Of a stretch of 64,000 bases of DNA, positions 9,566 to 21,799 are shown piece after piece; within the stretch, counting starts at the first letter, position 1, and the number at the start of each line of letters is the position of its first letter. A program made the position numbers and the translations under genes. Below the pieces are notes generated by a model. It was not told the origin of the DNA, made no database searches, and saw only the letters and a list, made by a program, of their open reading frames with translations. This DNA is from Gyromitra esculenta (lineage: Eukaryota; Ascomycota; Pezizomycetes; Pezizales; Discinaceae): assembly GCA_038503075.1 (NCBI GenBank), contig JBCAML010000001.1, positions 1,116,001 through 1,180,000 of the forward strand, written 5' to 3'.

Positions 9566-12500
9566 GTAGCTCCCCCCTTTAAGCGTGAGCTCCTGCGAAC
9601 ATTAGGAGTAACCAACATCGGGATAGCCAAAAACTTTTCCAGTGCCGAAGTATCTACAAGGTCCTCAGCGGGTTCCCAGGTAGGATGGGCATAGCCGGTC
9701 CATTCGACGAGGTATTGTTGTTTATTACGATGCATACGTTGATCCAAGATTTTCTCGATATAATACTCTTCTTGGTCGTTGACAACAATAGGTTCCGGTG
9801 GAGGGATAATTTGTCCTGGGAGAGCATCGTGAGCCGCGGGCTTTAACAGAGAAACATGGAATACCGGATGGTATTTGACCGACGAGGGGAGGTCTATCTC
9901 ATAGGCAAATGGGGAAACAATTTTCTTCACCGCATAGGGACCCATCCATTTCCAATCCAATTTCCTGGCGTTACGAGTAGTTCTAATATTCTTCATGGAT
10001 ACGAAGACTTGGTCATTGATTTGATATGCCGGGGCTGGAGTTCGGTGTTTGTTAACAGCGGTCTCTTGGATGTCTTGAGCGGTTCTGATCTGTATCCTAA
10101 GGTGATCGTACAGCTCCTGCATCTTATTGGCAAAGATAGCGGCGTCTTGACTCTGAGGGGTAATTGTCTGTGGGACGAGGGAAGTATCGAATCGAGGGTG
10201 GTATCCGTAGTTAGCTAAAAAGGGGGATACTTTCGTGCTCGCCGATTCTTGGTTATTGGCCGAGAATTCCGCCATCGGTAGCCATCTGTTCCAGTCTTCT
10301 TGTTGGTAGGATACGTATGATCGGAGATACTGTTCCATTACCGCATTTAGTCTTTCCGTTTGCCCGTCTGTTTCTGGGTGGAAAGCAGTGGACATCCGGG
10401 CTTGTATTCCTAGACGTTGGCATAGTTCTTTCCAGAAATGGGCAGTGAATTGAGTGCCTCGGTCAGAAGTAATATGTGTGGGTAAACCATGTAACTTCCA
10501 GACGTGTTGTAGGTATAAATCAGCGACGTCTCTGGAATTGACGGTAGTATTACAAGGGATAAGGTGACGCATTTTGGACAGACGGTCGACTACTACCATA
10601 ATAGCGTCATAGCCATTTGATTCAGGTAGGCCGGTAACGAAGTCCATAGAGATTTCCTGCCATGGTCGGTTAGGAATAGGTAGGGGGCGGAGAACTCCTT
10701 GAGTACGTTGGGTGACTGGTTTTGCTTTCTGGCAGATATGGCAGTTTCGAACATATCTACTGATTGACTCCCTCATCTTGGGCCAATAGAACCTTCTGGC
10801 AAGGAGTTCGAAAGTCTTATCTCGTCCTGGGTGGCCAGCAGCAGGGACATCGTGGTGTCTTTTGATCAATTCAAGGCGGAGGGGAGCAAAGTCTGGAACA
10901 TAAATGCAATCTCGGTAATAGAGTTTTCCATTTTCTTCTTTGCACTCACTTAAGGTGATCTCCTTGGATTGTTGGTCCTTATTTCGTAACGCTAGGAGGA
11001 TTTTTCCAGGGAATTTATCAGCGGTATATCCTTCTTTGAAGAGTTTCAATAAGGGGGCGTCCAGTTCAGCGGCTTCATTTGACAAAGAAGCCGACAACAA
11101 ACTTAGCTTAGGATCTATATTTTCCTTCTTTAGCACCACCTGGCTTTGGTGTGCTAATCTTTCATCCCCTTCCTTGGGGAGATCTCCCGATCTCCGAGTT
11201 AAAGCGTCCGGTTTCCCTCCTTCTTTGCCTGGTCGGTATGTGATTACGAAGTCGAAGCGGGATAGGTACTCAGCCCATCTGGCTTGACGACGGTTGAGTT
11301 GCTTGGTGCTCATAAAATACTCGAGGTTCTTATGGTCACTGATCACGTCGATAGGGTGTTTCGAGCCTTCAAGTTCTGGGCGCCATTCTTCGAAGACCCT
11401 GATGATAGCTAGCAGTTCCTTGTCGTAAATCTCGTAATTGCATTCCGCGGGGGAATGTTTCTTCGAGAAGAAGGCCACCGGGTGTAGGATGCCATTATCA
11501 TCGTATTGCGATAGGACTCCTCCGGATACCAAATCTGAAGCATCCGTTTCCACGATAATTTTCTTATCAGGATCGAAATGGATAAGGATCGGGGCAGTAG
11601 TAAAGGCGTGTTTGAGGTTTTCAAAAGCTACGTCGGCTTCAACAGACCATTCAAAAGTAATACCTTTCTTAGTGAGGGCAGTAAGAGGGGCAGCTAATTT
11701 AGAGAATCCTAGTATGAATCGACGATAGAAATTGGCAAAACCCAAAAACGCCTGAATATCTTTCACGCTCTTGGGTGTTCCCCATTCTCGAACAGCCTTG
11801 AGTTTCTCTTCATCCATTTTAATGCCATCGGGGGTGAGGATGAGACCAAGGTATTTAGTAGTTTGTACCTCAAACTCGCATTTTTCGGGTTTTAACAGGA
11901 TGTCGTTATTTCTGAGAGTTTGCAGGACCTTGCGGACGTGAATCTGATGCTCCTCGAAGGTATCACTATAGATGAGGATATCATCTAGATAGGCAGTGCA
12001 GAATATGTCCAGGTATTCCGTGAGGCAGTCATTTACAAATCGTTGGAACGTTCCGGGGGCATTGGTTAGACCGAATGGCATAACCTGGTATTCGTAAAGA
12101 CCATACCGGGTGCGGAAAGCAGTTTTCCATTCATCTCCCTCCGCAATGCGCACTTGGTGATATCCATCACGAAGGTCTAATTTGGTGTACCATTGTGCCT
12201 TTGCAAGCCGGTCCAGGGTTTCGCGGATGAGAGGAGAGGTATAACGATCCTTGACGGTAATAGCATTAAGGCCTCGGTAGTCCACGCAAAGTCGTAGGGA
12301 ACCGTCAGCCTTTTTGACAAATAGGACAGGGGATCCGGCGGGGGAGGAACTAGCACGAATGAATCCCTTCTCAAGATTGTCCTCGATATACTTCTTCAAG
12401 ACAATCAGCTCTTCTCGGGACATTCCGTACAGTGGTCCGAAGGGAGCATCTTGCCCTTCCATCAACTGTATCTTATGGTCGTAGGAGCGGCGGGGGGGTA

Positions 12501-13253
12501 GTCCTTGGGCTTTTTTCTTATCGAACATGTCCAGGAATTCATGGTATTCTGCAGGAATACGTGACTTCCACTCTTCTTTGGTTGTTTTGTCATCTATGAT
12601 TTTGTTTATTTCATATAGTGACATGGCGTAGGCTTGTGAGTTTCGTTTTCTGGTGAGAGTTCTAAAACTGGCGGCGCCGATAAACGAAAGGTTTAGCCTA
12701 GGGGGAGCTGGGATCGAGGAGGTGGACACAACTGGTGAGCGAGGGGCGCAGTGGGTGGTGCAGAGTTTAGAATTAAACTCAATGCGTTTATCGGCAAAAT
12801 GGAGGCGGACATCATGATAATTCATCCAGGGTATGCCTAAGACGAGGGGGTAATGGCCAAGTTGTGTCACGAAACAGGGGGCTTGTTCACAATGGTTTTG
12901 TACCGAGAGGTTGAGATTGGCGATGTGTGTGATGTCTCCTGAGCTGACAGGACGACCATCGATGACTTCAAGTTGGCGGGGAGTTTTTAAGGGGGTAAGA
13001 GGTAGGGAGTGGTGACTCGCGAATTTCTGATCAATAAATGCAAATCCGGAGGCTCCAGTGTCTAGTAAGGCGTGTGTTTTTATGATTTTATTGCTATGGG
13101 AAATATTGCACGATATTACAAAATGTTCCCCATCCAATTGATCCTCCACGCTTATACCAGAAACCGAAAACCCAGAAATCGAAAATGCAGATAAAGGTAA
13201 GAAATTTTGAACCAAGGTGGGGTCACTGATCGACCTTGGTTGTACTAGTTTAA
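9553..13253 (-). CDS. pol: Pol polyprotein of element C (via -1 frameshift)
   Basis: Uninterrupted. Protease [11 protein letters not shown] with YLDD, RNase H, integrase HHCC plus core, and chromodomain (EYYIEKILDQ...YLVEWTGY...TWEPAEDL). The -1 frame is in fact open far back into gag (to about 13461), so the true entry is set by the slippery site GTTTAAA (13248-13254, plus-strand view), not by an ATG. It ends in the 3' LTR. Confidence 0.94.
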
Positions 13254-13254
13254 A
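13210..13254 (-). promoter_or_regulatory. -1 frameshift signal gag/pol (C)
   Basis: On the minus strand: T TTA AAC then TAG, 6-nt spacer, stem AACCAAGGT/ACCTTGGTT. Identical in layout to the signal in element A. Confidence 0.83.
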
Positions 13255-14537
13255 GACTCGTTGGTTGAGTCTGCTGATTCTAATGCGAAAAATTGGGGAG
13301 GAAGCGGTGGTGGTGGCAAGGAGGAGGCGGGGGGTGTACGGGTGGCCGGTGGGGCGGTGAGGGCTCCTCTCATCGTAGGTTTCTTGGGGGCAGAGGGGCA
13401 ATTGGCGTATGAGTGATCCGGGGCGGCACAGAACATGCACTTTCCGGTGGCACGGCGCCATTGTTTCTCTTCCTCCGAAAGTTTTCTTCGTCCGTTGACC
13501 ATTGTGTATCGTTGGTCTTGAGGAGGGCGAGAGAGATTTGTGGTACGTCCGAAAGACAGGTCCATAGGGGCTAGTCCTCCTGGGGTAAAGGAGGAAGCCG
13601 GGGTGAAGGCGGCGGGGGCACTGAATTGACCCATATTGTCTCTGGCATTTCCCCGTTTCTCTGCCTTGCGAGCTCGGATTCGGTTGTCCAATCGGGTAAG
13701 GGTAAGAATCATCTCCGGAAGGTTAGCAGGGGCGATGGGTGCGAACACCATTGCTTCCTTGAGTTCTTCCGACATGCCATGTTCCAGGGCATCCATCTTG
13801 GAGTTTTCGTCGAAGTTTAATTGACCCATGATCCTTTGAAAATCGGCTAGGTACGCCGAAAAATCACGTTTCCCTTGACGAAGTTGGTGGAGTTCCCGCC
13901 GGGCGGTGCCGGTTGGGTCTGGATCGCCAAAGGCAGTTTCCAGGGCGGCGATAAGTTGCTCTGCACTGGTCCAGGTGGTGAGGCCTGAGGGGAGGACGGT
14001 GTGCCGAACTTGTTCTAACGCTGCTCCTTCTAGACGGTTGATGGTATAGAGGATCATCGTAGTCTCGTTGGCAAAGCGGTCCCGGTTGACAGTGAGTTTA
14101 GAACGTAGTTGTAGGATAAAGCCGGGGAGTTTGGTTCGAGATCCGTCAAATTTTTCAGGATCTGGCATCCGTTCTGATCGGTGAGAATTTGTTGGCGGAG
14201 GTGGGGTGGCTGTAAGGTTAGGTGGAGCGGGAGGGACTTGGGTAGCGGCTCGAGCTTCGTTTCGTTCTTGTCGCAATCGAGCGATCAGACTTGCAGCCTC
14301 GGTAACTCGTTGGTCCTGTTCTGTGGCATGGCGGAGGGCGTTATCGGTTTGAATGCGAGCTGTGTTGAGTTTGACCTCAGTTTCTCGCTCGCTTTCCTGG
14401 AGGACATCGATTTGGTCCTCTAGGGCTTGGTTGAGGTCCCTGAATTCATTGTAGAGCTCCGCGGGATCATCTCTGTAGGCTTGGGCAAAAGCTTCCCTGG
14501 TGGGGAAGCGTTTTGTGGCGACGGCAGCTCCTTCCAT
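13245..14537 (-). CDS. gag: Gag of element C
   Basis: 430 aa, same length and start (MEGAAVATKRF) as Gag of A and nearly identical through the capsid region. Zinc knuckle [14 protein letters not shown]. The stop TAG directly follows the slippery heptamer. No defects seen. Confidence 0.93.
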   Translation of the reverse strand: MEGAAVATKRFPTREAFAQAYRDDPAELYNEFRDLNQALEDQIDVLQESERETEVKLNTARIQTDNALRHATEQDQRVTEAASLIARLRQERNEARAATQVPPAPPNLTATPPPPTNSHRSERMPDPEKFDGSRTKLPGFILQLRSKLTVNRDRFANETTMILYTINRLEGAALEQVRHTVLPSGLTTWTSAEQLIAALETAFGDPDPTGTARRELHQLRQGKRDFSAYLADFQRIMGQLNFDENSKMDALEHGMSEELKEAMVFAPIAPANLPEMILTLTRLDNRIRARKAEKRGNARDNMGQFSAPAAFTPASSFTPGGLAPMDLSFGRTTNLSRPPQDQRYTMVNGRRKLSEEEKQWRRATGKCMFCAAPDHSYANCPSAPKKPTMRGALTAPPATRTPPASSLPPPPLPPQFFALESADSTNESLN

Positions 14538-14611
14538 GGTGGAGTCGATGGAGGTAGGTGCGCTTTGTGTGAATCAGGTGGTAGAAGATGTAGATGTTTG
14601 AAGCAACGTAA

Positions 14612-15020
14612 TCTCACGGTTCAGTCCCTCGTTAAGCCCTTCAGTATCCCTGAAGGTGAGCAGTGCTACTTAAGCGAGGTACTAACACGTTCGAGGAGTG
14701 CCGTGTTTCTACAAGTTCTACGAGGGGTCTATCTCAAGGCGAGATAAGTGCAGCGAGGTGGACAGTGACAGCGAGGGTTCTGAGGTAGAACCGAGATAAT
14801 ATTCGACAATTACAATAGAAGGTAAACGAGAACGTTGCTTAAGGAAAGAAGAAGAGAAGAACCACAAATGATCGAAATCCACCGCTTAAATACCCCGCTT
14901 TCCTTAACAAAACTTATAGCCGAAAAATAACCGAACAACAAAAGGATTGTACAACCTTCCAAATCACAATGCAACCAACAACCCAACCCATGACTTATTA
15001 TCCGGAATTAATCCATGAAA
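14612..15020 (-). repeat. 5' LTR of element C
   Basis: 409 bp. The PBS (minus strand TTACGTTGCTTC) lies at 14599-14611, and the complementary AAGCAACGT is inside the LTR, as in A. Confidence 0.92.
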
Positions 15021-16209
15021 CTACCAAGCCTTGGAAGACCAAATCGACGTTCTCCAAGAGAATGAGAGAGAGACCGAAGTAAAACTCGGCACAGCAAAAA
15101 TCCAGACCGATAATGCTCTCCGTCATGCTGCGGAACAAGATCAACGGGTCAATGAGACCGCTACTCTGATCACCCGGTTACGACAAGAGCAGAATGAAGC
15201 TCGATCCGCGACCCAAGCTCCCTCCGCCCCACCTAACCTTACCGCCACCCCACCTCCACCAACAAATTCCCATCGTTCGGAACGGATGCCAGATCCGGAG
15301 AAGTTTGACGGGTCCCGAGTCAAGCTCCCTGGCTTTATACTCCAGCTGCGTTCCAAACTCACGGTCAACCGAGACCGTTTCGCCGACGAAACCACGATGA
15401 TTTTATACACCATCAACTGTCTAGAAGGAGCAGCATTGGAACAAGTCCGCCACACCGTCCTCCCCTCAGGCCTCACCACCTGGACTAACGCAGAAAAATT
15501 GATCGCCGCCCTGGAAACTGCTTTCGGAGACCCGGACCCAACTGGCACCGCTCGAAGAGAACTACACCAACTTCGGCAGGGAAAACGCGATTATTCAGCG
15601 TACCTAGCCGACTTTCAGAGGATTATGGGACAGCTCCACTTTGATGAAAATTCAAAGATGGATGCCCTGGAGCATGGAATGTCGGAAGAACTAAAGGAAG
15701 CTATGGTATTCGCACCTGTCGCCCCAGCCACCCTCCAGGAGATGATTTTTACCCTCACTCGACTGGATAATCGTATCCGTGCTCGCAAAGCAGAGAAATG
15801 AGGTAACGCTCGCGATAGCATGGGACAATTCAGCGCCCCCGCCGCCTTCACCCCCACTTCCTCCTTCACACCAGGAGGACTAGCCCCCATGGATTTGTCT
15901 TTTGGCCGCACTAGTAATATTTCTCGCCCACCTCAAGACCAAAGATATACATTGGTTAATGGGCGAAGAAAGCTCTCCGAGGAGGAAAAACAGTGGCGCC
16001 GTTCCACTGGCAAATGTATGTTCTGTGCCGCCCCCGACCACTCCTACGCAAATTGTCCCTCTGCTCCCAAAAAACCTACTATGAGAGGAGCCCTCACAGC
16101 ACCCCCCGCCGCCCGTACACCCCTTGCCTCTTCCCTGCCGCCACCTCCTCTCCCACCTCAGTTTTTCGCATTAGAGGCAGCAAATACCTCCAACGAGGCT
16201 TTAAACTAG
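15021..16209 (+). pseudogene. gag: Gag of B, 3' part with nonsense codon
   Basis: Continues gag of B after C: coiled-coil segment, capsid region, then KAEK followed by TGA at about 15799 where sister copies have an arginine CGA. The frame continues to the zinc knuckle ([14 protein letters not shown]) and stops at TAG 16207-16209 after the slippery heptamer 16200-16206. One C-to-T change inactivates it. Confidence 0.9.
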
Positions 16210-16244
16210 TTCCGCCGAAGTCGACCAGTGACCCTGCTTCGGTT
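16200..16244 (+). promoter_or_regulatory. -1 frameshift signal gag/pol (B), covarying stem
   Basis: T TTA AAC (16200-16206), TAG, then a stem with arms CGCCGAAGT (16213-16221) and GCTTCGGTT (16236-16244). Relative to A, two pairs changed on both sides (A-T to G-C and G-C to A-T), one became G-U, one U-G, and the outermost pair is lost. This is strong evidence that the RNA stem, not the sequence, is selected. Confidence 0.83.
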
Positions 16245-17228
16245 CCTTTTTCCTTACCTTTATCAGCGTTTTCTATTTCAGGTTTTTCAGTGTCGAATAT
16301 GTGTGTGGAGGATCAATTGGACAGGGAACATTTTGTTATTTCTTGTAGCATTTCCCATAGCAATAAAACCGTTAAAACCCACGCACTATTGGATACTGGC
16401 GCCTCAGGATTCGCCTTCATTGATAAGGAATTTGCGAGTCACCATTCCCTGCCTCTCTCCCTGCTAAAAACCCCTCGACAGCTTGAAGTCATTGATGGCC
16501 GACCCGTTGCCTCTGGAGCCATCACCCATATTGCCGACATCAATTTATCCATCCAACAACACCAAGAAAGAATCCCCTGTTTCGTGACCCAACTCGGTCA
16601 CTATCCCCTTGTACTAGGAATTCCATGGATGAACCATCACGACGTTCAACTCCATTTTGCCGACAAACGCATCAAGTTTAATTCTAAGCTCTGCACCACC
16701 CACTGCGCCCCTCATTCTCCCATTGTATCTACCTCGTTGATCCCAGCTCCTTCTAAACTAAAACTATCCTTCATCGGGGCCGCTAGCTTCAGAACCCTCA
16801 CTAGGAAACGAACGTCCCAAGCTTATGCTATGTCACTCTATGAGATCAATAAAATCATAGACAAAACGACAACTAAGGAGGAATGGAAGTCTAGGATTCC
16901 GAAAGAATACCACGATTTCCTCGATATGTTCGACAAAAGCAAAGCTCAAGGATTACCCCCTCGCCGATCTTATGATCATCGGATACTGCTTCAAGAAGGA
17001 AAAGATGCCCCTTTCGGCCCTCTCTATGGAATGTCCCGAGAAGAACTGATCGTCTTGAAAAAATATATCGAAGATAACCTAGAAAAAGGATTCATTCGCG
17101 CCAGCTCTTCTCCCGCTGGTTCCCCAGTCCTATTCGTAAAAAAGGCCGACGGTTCCCTCCGATTATGCGTGGATTACCGAGGCCTCAATGCAATCACTGT
17201 CAAAGACCGATATACCTCCCCGCTTATC

Positions 17229-17638
17229 TCTCAAGGGGCGAGGTTTATCTTCAAGCTCTCAGGTATCCCCCGAGATGAGCAGTGCTACTTGAAGGGAAAA
17301 CTAAGCGACGAGAGTGTTCACGATGTTCCACAGGCTCTACGAAGTGTTTCAAGTATAGAGGACTTGAGGGCGGCGACAGCGTAAGGTTATAAGGTATAAC
17401 CGAGGGTTGTATTGTAAAATACAGGGGGGTACTATAGAAGACGTTGCTTAAGAAAAGAAAGAGAAAAAGTACAACAAGAGGGGAAAACCCTTCGCTTATA
17501 TACTGCATCCCAACCCTTTCGATGACAAAGACATGACTCACTATAATGAGAACCCGAGAAAACACAAAGAACAACAACAAAACACAGCAACCTTATACCA
17601 ATATATCCGGCGAACCAACAATATAACCATCCATGAAA
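17229..17638 (-). repeat. Solo LTR D1 (second LTR lineage)
   Basis: 410 bp starting TCTCAAGG and ending CCATGAAA on the plus strand, flanked by TTATC (17224-17228, 17639-17643). The sequence is largely unlike the other LTRs but keeps AAGCAACGT and the GGATA-loop hairpin. Removing it with one duplication copy rejoins SPLIRETLDRL of pol. A solo LTR forms by recombination between the two LTRs of a full element. Confidence 0.9.
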
Positions 17639-18392
17639 TTATCCGAGAAACGCTTGACCGACTAGCAAAAGCCCAGTGGTACACAAAGCTAGACCTTCGT
17701 GAAGGCTACCACCAAGTACGTATCGCTGAGGGAGATGAATGGAAAACAGCCTTCTGCACCCGTTATGGTCTCTACAAATACCAGGTGATGCCATTCGGCT
17801 TAACCAATGCCCCTGGAACGTTTCAACGTTTCGTAAACGACTGCCTCACCGAATATCTCGATATTTTTTGCACAGCCTATCTAGATGACATTCTCATCTA
17901 CAGTGATACGTTTGCAGAACATAAAGTCCATGTCCGAAAAGTCCTGCAAACTCTTAAGAACAATGATATCCTGCTTAAACCAGAGAAATGCGAGTTCCAA
18001 GTGCAAACCACCAAGTATCTAGGACTGATCCTCACCCCCGACGGTATTAAGATGGACGAGGAAAAACTAAAAGCCGTTCGAGAATGGGGAACACCAAAAA
18101 GTGTCAAAGATGTTCAAGCATTCCTAGGATTCGCCAATTTTTACCGATGATTCATCCTAGGATTCTCCAAACTCGCCTCACCCCTTACGGCCCTCACCAA
18201 AAAAGGACTTGCTTTCGAATGGAGTGTGGAAGCTGATATTGCTTTTGAAAACCTGAAATACGCTTTTACCACCGCCCCAATCCTTATCCACTTCGATCCA
18301 GATAAGAAAATAATAGTGGAAACAGATGCCTCCGACTTCGTATCCGGAGGTGTCCTATCCCAATATGATGACGCAGGAGTATTGCACCCGGT

Positions 18393-18799
18393 TCTCAAGG
18401 AGCGAGATTCTCGTCAAGCTCTCGGGTATCCCCCGAGATGAGCAGTGCTACTTGAACAAGAAACCAACGACAGGAGAGTATGCGAAGATTCTACAGGCTC
18501 TACTAATGGTTCAAGTTATGATGACTTGAAGGCGGCAACAGCGAAAGATTACGAGGTGTAATCTGAGGTTGTATTCGTAGGATACAGTGAGTGTACAATA
18601 GAAGACGTTGCTTAAAGAGAAGAGAAGAAAAGTACAACAAGAGGGGAAATCCCTTCGCTTAAATACTAAAATCCCAACTCCTTTGATGACAAAATCATGA
18701 CTCATCATAACGAAATATCAAAGAAACACAGAGAACAACAAAACGCAACAACCATATACCCATGTATCTAACTAACCAACGAAACGTCCATCCATGAAA
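18393..18799 (-). repeat. Solo LTR D2 (second LTR lineage)
   Basis: 407 bp, same lineage as D1 (TCTCAAGG...CCATGAAA), flanked by CCGGT (18388-18392, 18800-18804). It interrupts [10 protein letters not shown] of pol of B. Orientation is the same as D1. Confidence 0.9.
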
Positions 18800-20715
18800 C
18801 CGGTAGCCTTCTTCTCAAAGAAGCATTCACCTGCTGAATGCAACTACGAAATCTACGACAAGGAACTGCTCGCTATCATCCGAGTATTCGAAGAATGGCT
18901 CCCGGAATTAGAAGGATCAAAGCACCCCATCGATGTCATTAGTGATCATAAAAATTTGGAATATTTTATGAGCACTAAACAACTTAACCGCCGTCAAGCA
19001 AGATGAGCAGAATATCTTTCACGATTCGACTTTGTTATCACCTACCGACCAGGAAGCCAAGGAGGGAAACCAGACGCCTTGACTAGGAGATCAGGAGACC
19101 TCCCCAAGGAAGGGGATGAACGATTAGTACACCAAAGTCAAGTGGTACTAAAAAAGGAAAATGTGGATCCGAAGCTAAGTTTGTTGTCGGCTTCTTTGTC
19201 AAATGAAGCCGCTGAACTGGACGCCCCCCTAAATAAACTTTTCCAAGAAGGATATACCGCTGACAAATTCCCTGATGAGATACTCGAAGCATTAAGAAAT
19301 AAAGATCAACAATCCAAAAAGATCACCTTAAGCGAATGTACCGAAATAAACGGAAAGTTATGTTATCGAAAATGTATTTACGTTCCCGACTTGGACCCTC
19401 TTCGATTGGAACTTATCAGAAGACATCACAATACACCAGCAGCAGGACACCCGGGACGAGATAAGACGTTCGAACTCCTCTCCAGAGGCTTCTATTGGCC
19501 TAAAATGAGAGATTCGATCAGCAGATATGTTCGCAACTGCCATACCTGCCAAAAAGCCAAACCGGTTACCCAACGCACCCAGGGTGTTCTCCGACCTCTA
19601 CCCATCCCACAACGCCCCTGGCAAGAGATTTCGATGGATTTCGTTACAGGTCTTCCAGAATCTAATGGTTATGATGCTATTTTAGTTATCGTAGACCGCC
19701 TGTCAAAGATGCGCCATTTAATCCCCTGTAATACCACGGTTAATTCCCGAGATGTCGCTGATCTTTACCTCCAACATGTCTGGAAACTTCATGGACTCCC
19801 CACGCACATCACTTCTGACCGGGGCACACAGTTTACCGCTCATTTCTGGAAGGAACTCTGTCAACGCCTAGGAATCCAAGCCCGGATGTCTACTGCCTTT
19901 CACCCAGAAACAGACGGACAAACGGAACGATTAAATGCAGTCATGGAACAATACCTACGCTCCTATGTATCTTACCAACAAGATGACTGGAGCAAATGGT
20001 TACCAATGGCAGAATTCTCAGCTAATAACCAAGAATCAACCAGTACTAAGGTTTCCCCGTTTTTTGCCAATTATGGCTACCACCCTCGTTTTGATACATC
20101 TATAATTCCTTCGACGATTGTTCCCCAAAGCCTAGATTCTTCTACCTTTGCAGCAACAATGCAAGAACTGTACGACTATCTCCGAACACAGATTTGAACA
20201 GCTCAAGACATCCAGGAAACTGCCACGAATAAACACCGAATACCAGCCCCAGCGTATCAAATCAATGATCAAGTATTCGTTTCGATGAAGAATATTCGGA
20301 CTATACGGAATGCCCGGAAACTGGACTGGAAGTGGATGGGACCCTACCCTATTAAAAAGATAGTATCTCCCTTCGCTTATGAAATCGACCTCCCTGCTAC
20401 CGTGAAGTACCACCCTGTCTTTCACGTTTCTCTGCTGAAACCTGCTGCCCAAGATCCTCTTCCAGGACAAATCATACCTCCTCCCGCCCCGATCGTTGTT
20501 AACGAACAAGAGGAATACTTCATCGAGAAGATCCTTGATCAAAGGACCAATCGAGGGAAGTCGCAATACCTTGTGGAATGGACCGGATATGCTCATCCTA
20601 CCTGGGAACCTGCTGAGGACCTTCAGGAAACTTCAGCCCTTAATACTTTTTTGGCTACAGCAATTCCAACTGTTTCTATAGTTCGCAGGAGCTCACGTTT
20701 AAAGAGGGGGGCTAC

Positions 20716-21125
20716 TTTCACGGATTAAGATTAGGTATAGGGTCAGGGTTAGACACGAGGGAGGTTGTGGGTTGTAGAATTGTTGGATAATGTCTTTGTG
20801 TTTCGGTTGCTGTCGGGTATTAGGTTTGATGGGGAAAAGAGGGGTATTTAAGTGTTGGATATTGTTCGTTCTTTGTTTCTTTCTTCTTCTTTCTTCAAGC
20901 AATGTTCTCGTTATACTTCTTCTGTATCGATTTCAATACCACTTCGATTCTACCTCAGAATCCTCGCTGTCGCCGTGAACCATTACCGATACTTCGCCTT
21001 GAAGTATACTCCCTGTAGGACCTGTAGAAACATTGCACTCGTCGAACGAGTTGATACCTCGCTTAAGTAGCACTGCTCACCTTCGGGGATACCGAAGGGC
21101 TTAACAGAGAAACTCAACCGTGAGA
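20716..21125 (+). repeat. 3' LTR of element B
   Basis: 410 bp, close to the 5' LTR at 8400-8809 with a few differences (for example in the AAGCAATGT flank). Followed by GTTGT (21126-21130), the B target duplication. Confidence 0.9.
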
Positions 21126-21798
21126 GTTGTCTTGTCGTCAATGATCTTGTTTATCTCATATAGCTACATGGCGTAGGCCTGGGAGGAACGTTTTCGGGTG
21201 AGGGTCCTGAAACTGGCGGCACCGATAAAAGATAGATTTAGTTTAGGAGGAGCTGCAATCGAGGGGATGGAGACAGTGGTGGAACGGGGGGCGCAGTGGG
21301 TGGTGCAGAGTTTAGAATTAAACTCAATGCGTTTTTGGGCGAAGTGGAGTTGGACATCATGGTAGTTCATCCATGGGATTCCTAAAACGAGGGGGTAATG
21401 TCCTAGTTGGGTGACAAAGCAGGGGGCTTGTTCCTGGTGTTGTTGGATGGAGAGATTAATATTAGCAATATGAGTGATGTCTCCTGACGAAACTGGGCGA
21501 CCATCAATCACTTCTAGTTGTCGGTGATTTTTTAGAGGGGATAGGGGTAGGGAGTGGTGACTCGCAAAGTCTTTATCAATGAAGGCGAATCCCGAGGCTC
21601 CAGTGTCCAATAGTGCGTGAGTTTTAATAATTGTATTGTTATGGGAAATGTTACATGAAATAACGAAATGTTCCCCATCCAATTGGTCCTCCACACACAT
21701 GTCCGACACTGAAAAACCCGAGATAGAAAAAACCGACAAAGGTAAAGAAATGGGAACCAAGGCAGGGTCACTGGTCAGCCTTGGTTGGACTAGTTTAA
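21126..21798 (-). pseudogene. pol: A0 pol fragment: protease and linker
   Basis: Minus strand: [13 protein letters not shown] protease motif through [22 protein letters not shown] interrupts it after AYAM at about 21165 (sister copies have serine). The GTTGT at its left end is the B insertion site. Pol begins at the frameshift site next to the gag stop at 21790. Confidence 0.88.
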
Positions 21799-21799
21799 A
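21755..21799 (-). promoter_or_regulatory. -1 frameshift signal gag/pol (A0), covarying stem
   Basis: Minus strand T TTA AAC, TAG, then stem AACCAAGGC/GCCTTGGTT. The closing pair is C-G where A, C, E and G have T-A, another compensatory change. Confidence 0.82.

Larger units (their letters stand above)
9157..15020 (-). mobile_element. Intact Ty3/Gypsy chromovirus C
   Basis: Minus strand inside gag of B. LTRs of 409 bp at 9157-9565 (3') and 14612-15020 (5'); I noticed one difference between them (around 9500 versus 14955). Target duplication CTACC (9152-9156, 15021-15025). Gag and pol are both open, so this is a second young, possibly active copy. Its LTR lineage differs from A although the proteins are very close. 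Confidence 0.94.
16202..20728 (+). pseudogene. pol: Pol of B, interrupted by D1 and D2
   Basis: Protease and RT start at 16202-17228, RT continues 17639-18392, RNase H to chromodomain 18800-20728. Nonsense codons: CGA to TGA in YRRF (about 18148), TGG to TGA in QARWAEY (about 19003), CGA to TGA in QIRTAQ (about 20195). All motifs are otherwise recognisable (YLDD, NCHTCQKAK, TSDRGTQF, chromodomain EYFIEKILDQ). The chromodomain end again overlaps the 3' LTR. Confidence 0.92.
8400..21125 (+). mobile_element. Ty3/Gypsy chromovirus B, interrupted by C, D1 and D2
   Basis: LTRs of 410 bp at 8400-8809 and 20716-21125, target duplication GTTGT (8395-8399, 21126-21130). Its own sequence is split by C in gag (CTACC duplication) and by two solo LTRs in pol. 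It has premature stops in gag (about 15799) and pol (about 18148, 19003, 20195), mostly CGA to TGA. Removing the insertions leaves a full-length but dead element. Its leader carries the 51-codon upstream ORF. Confidence 0.93.

Noticed and set aside
13251..13461. Extension of C pol upstream into gag with an ATG at 13461
   Set aside because: The frame is open by chance over the gag overlap. Position of the slippery site and conservation place pol entry at the frameshift.
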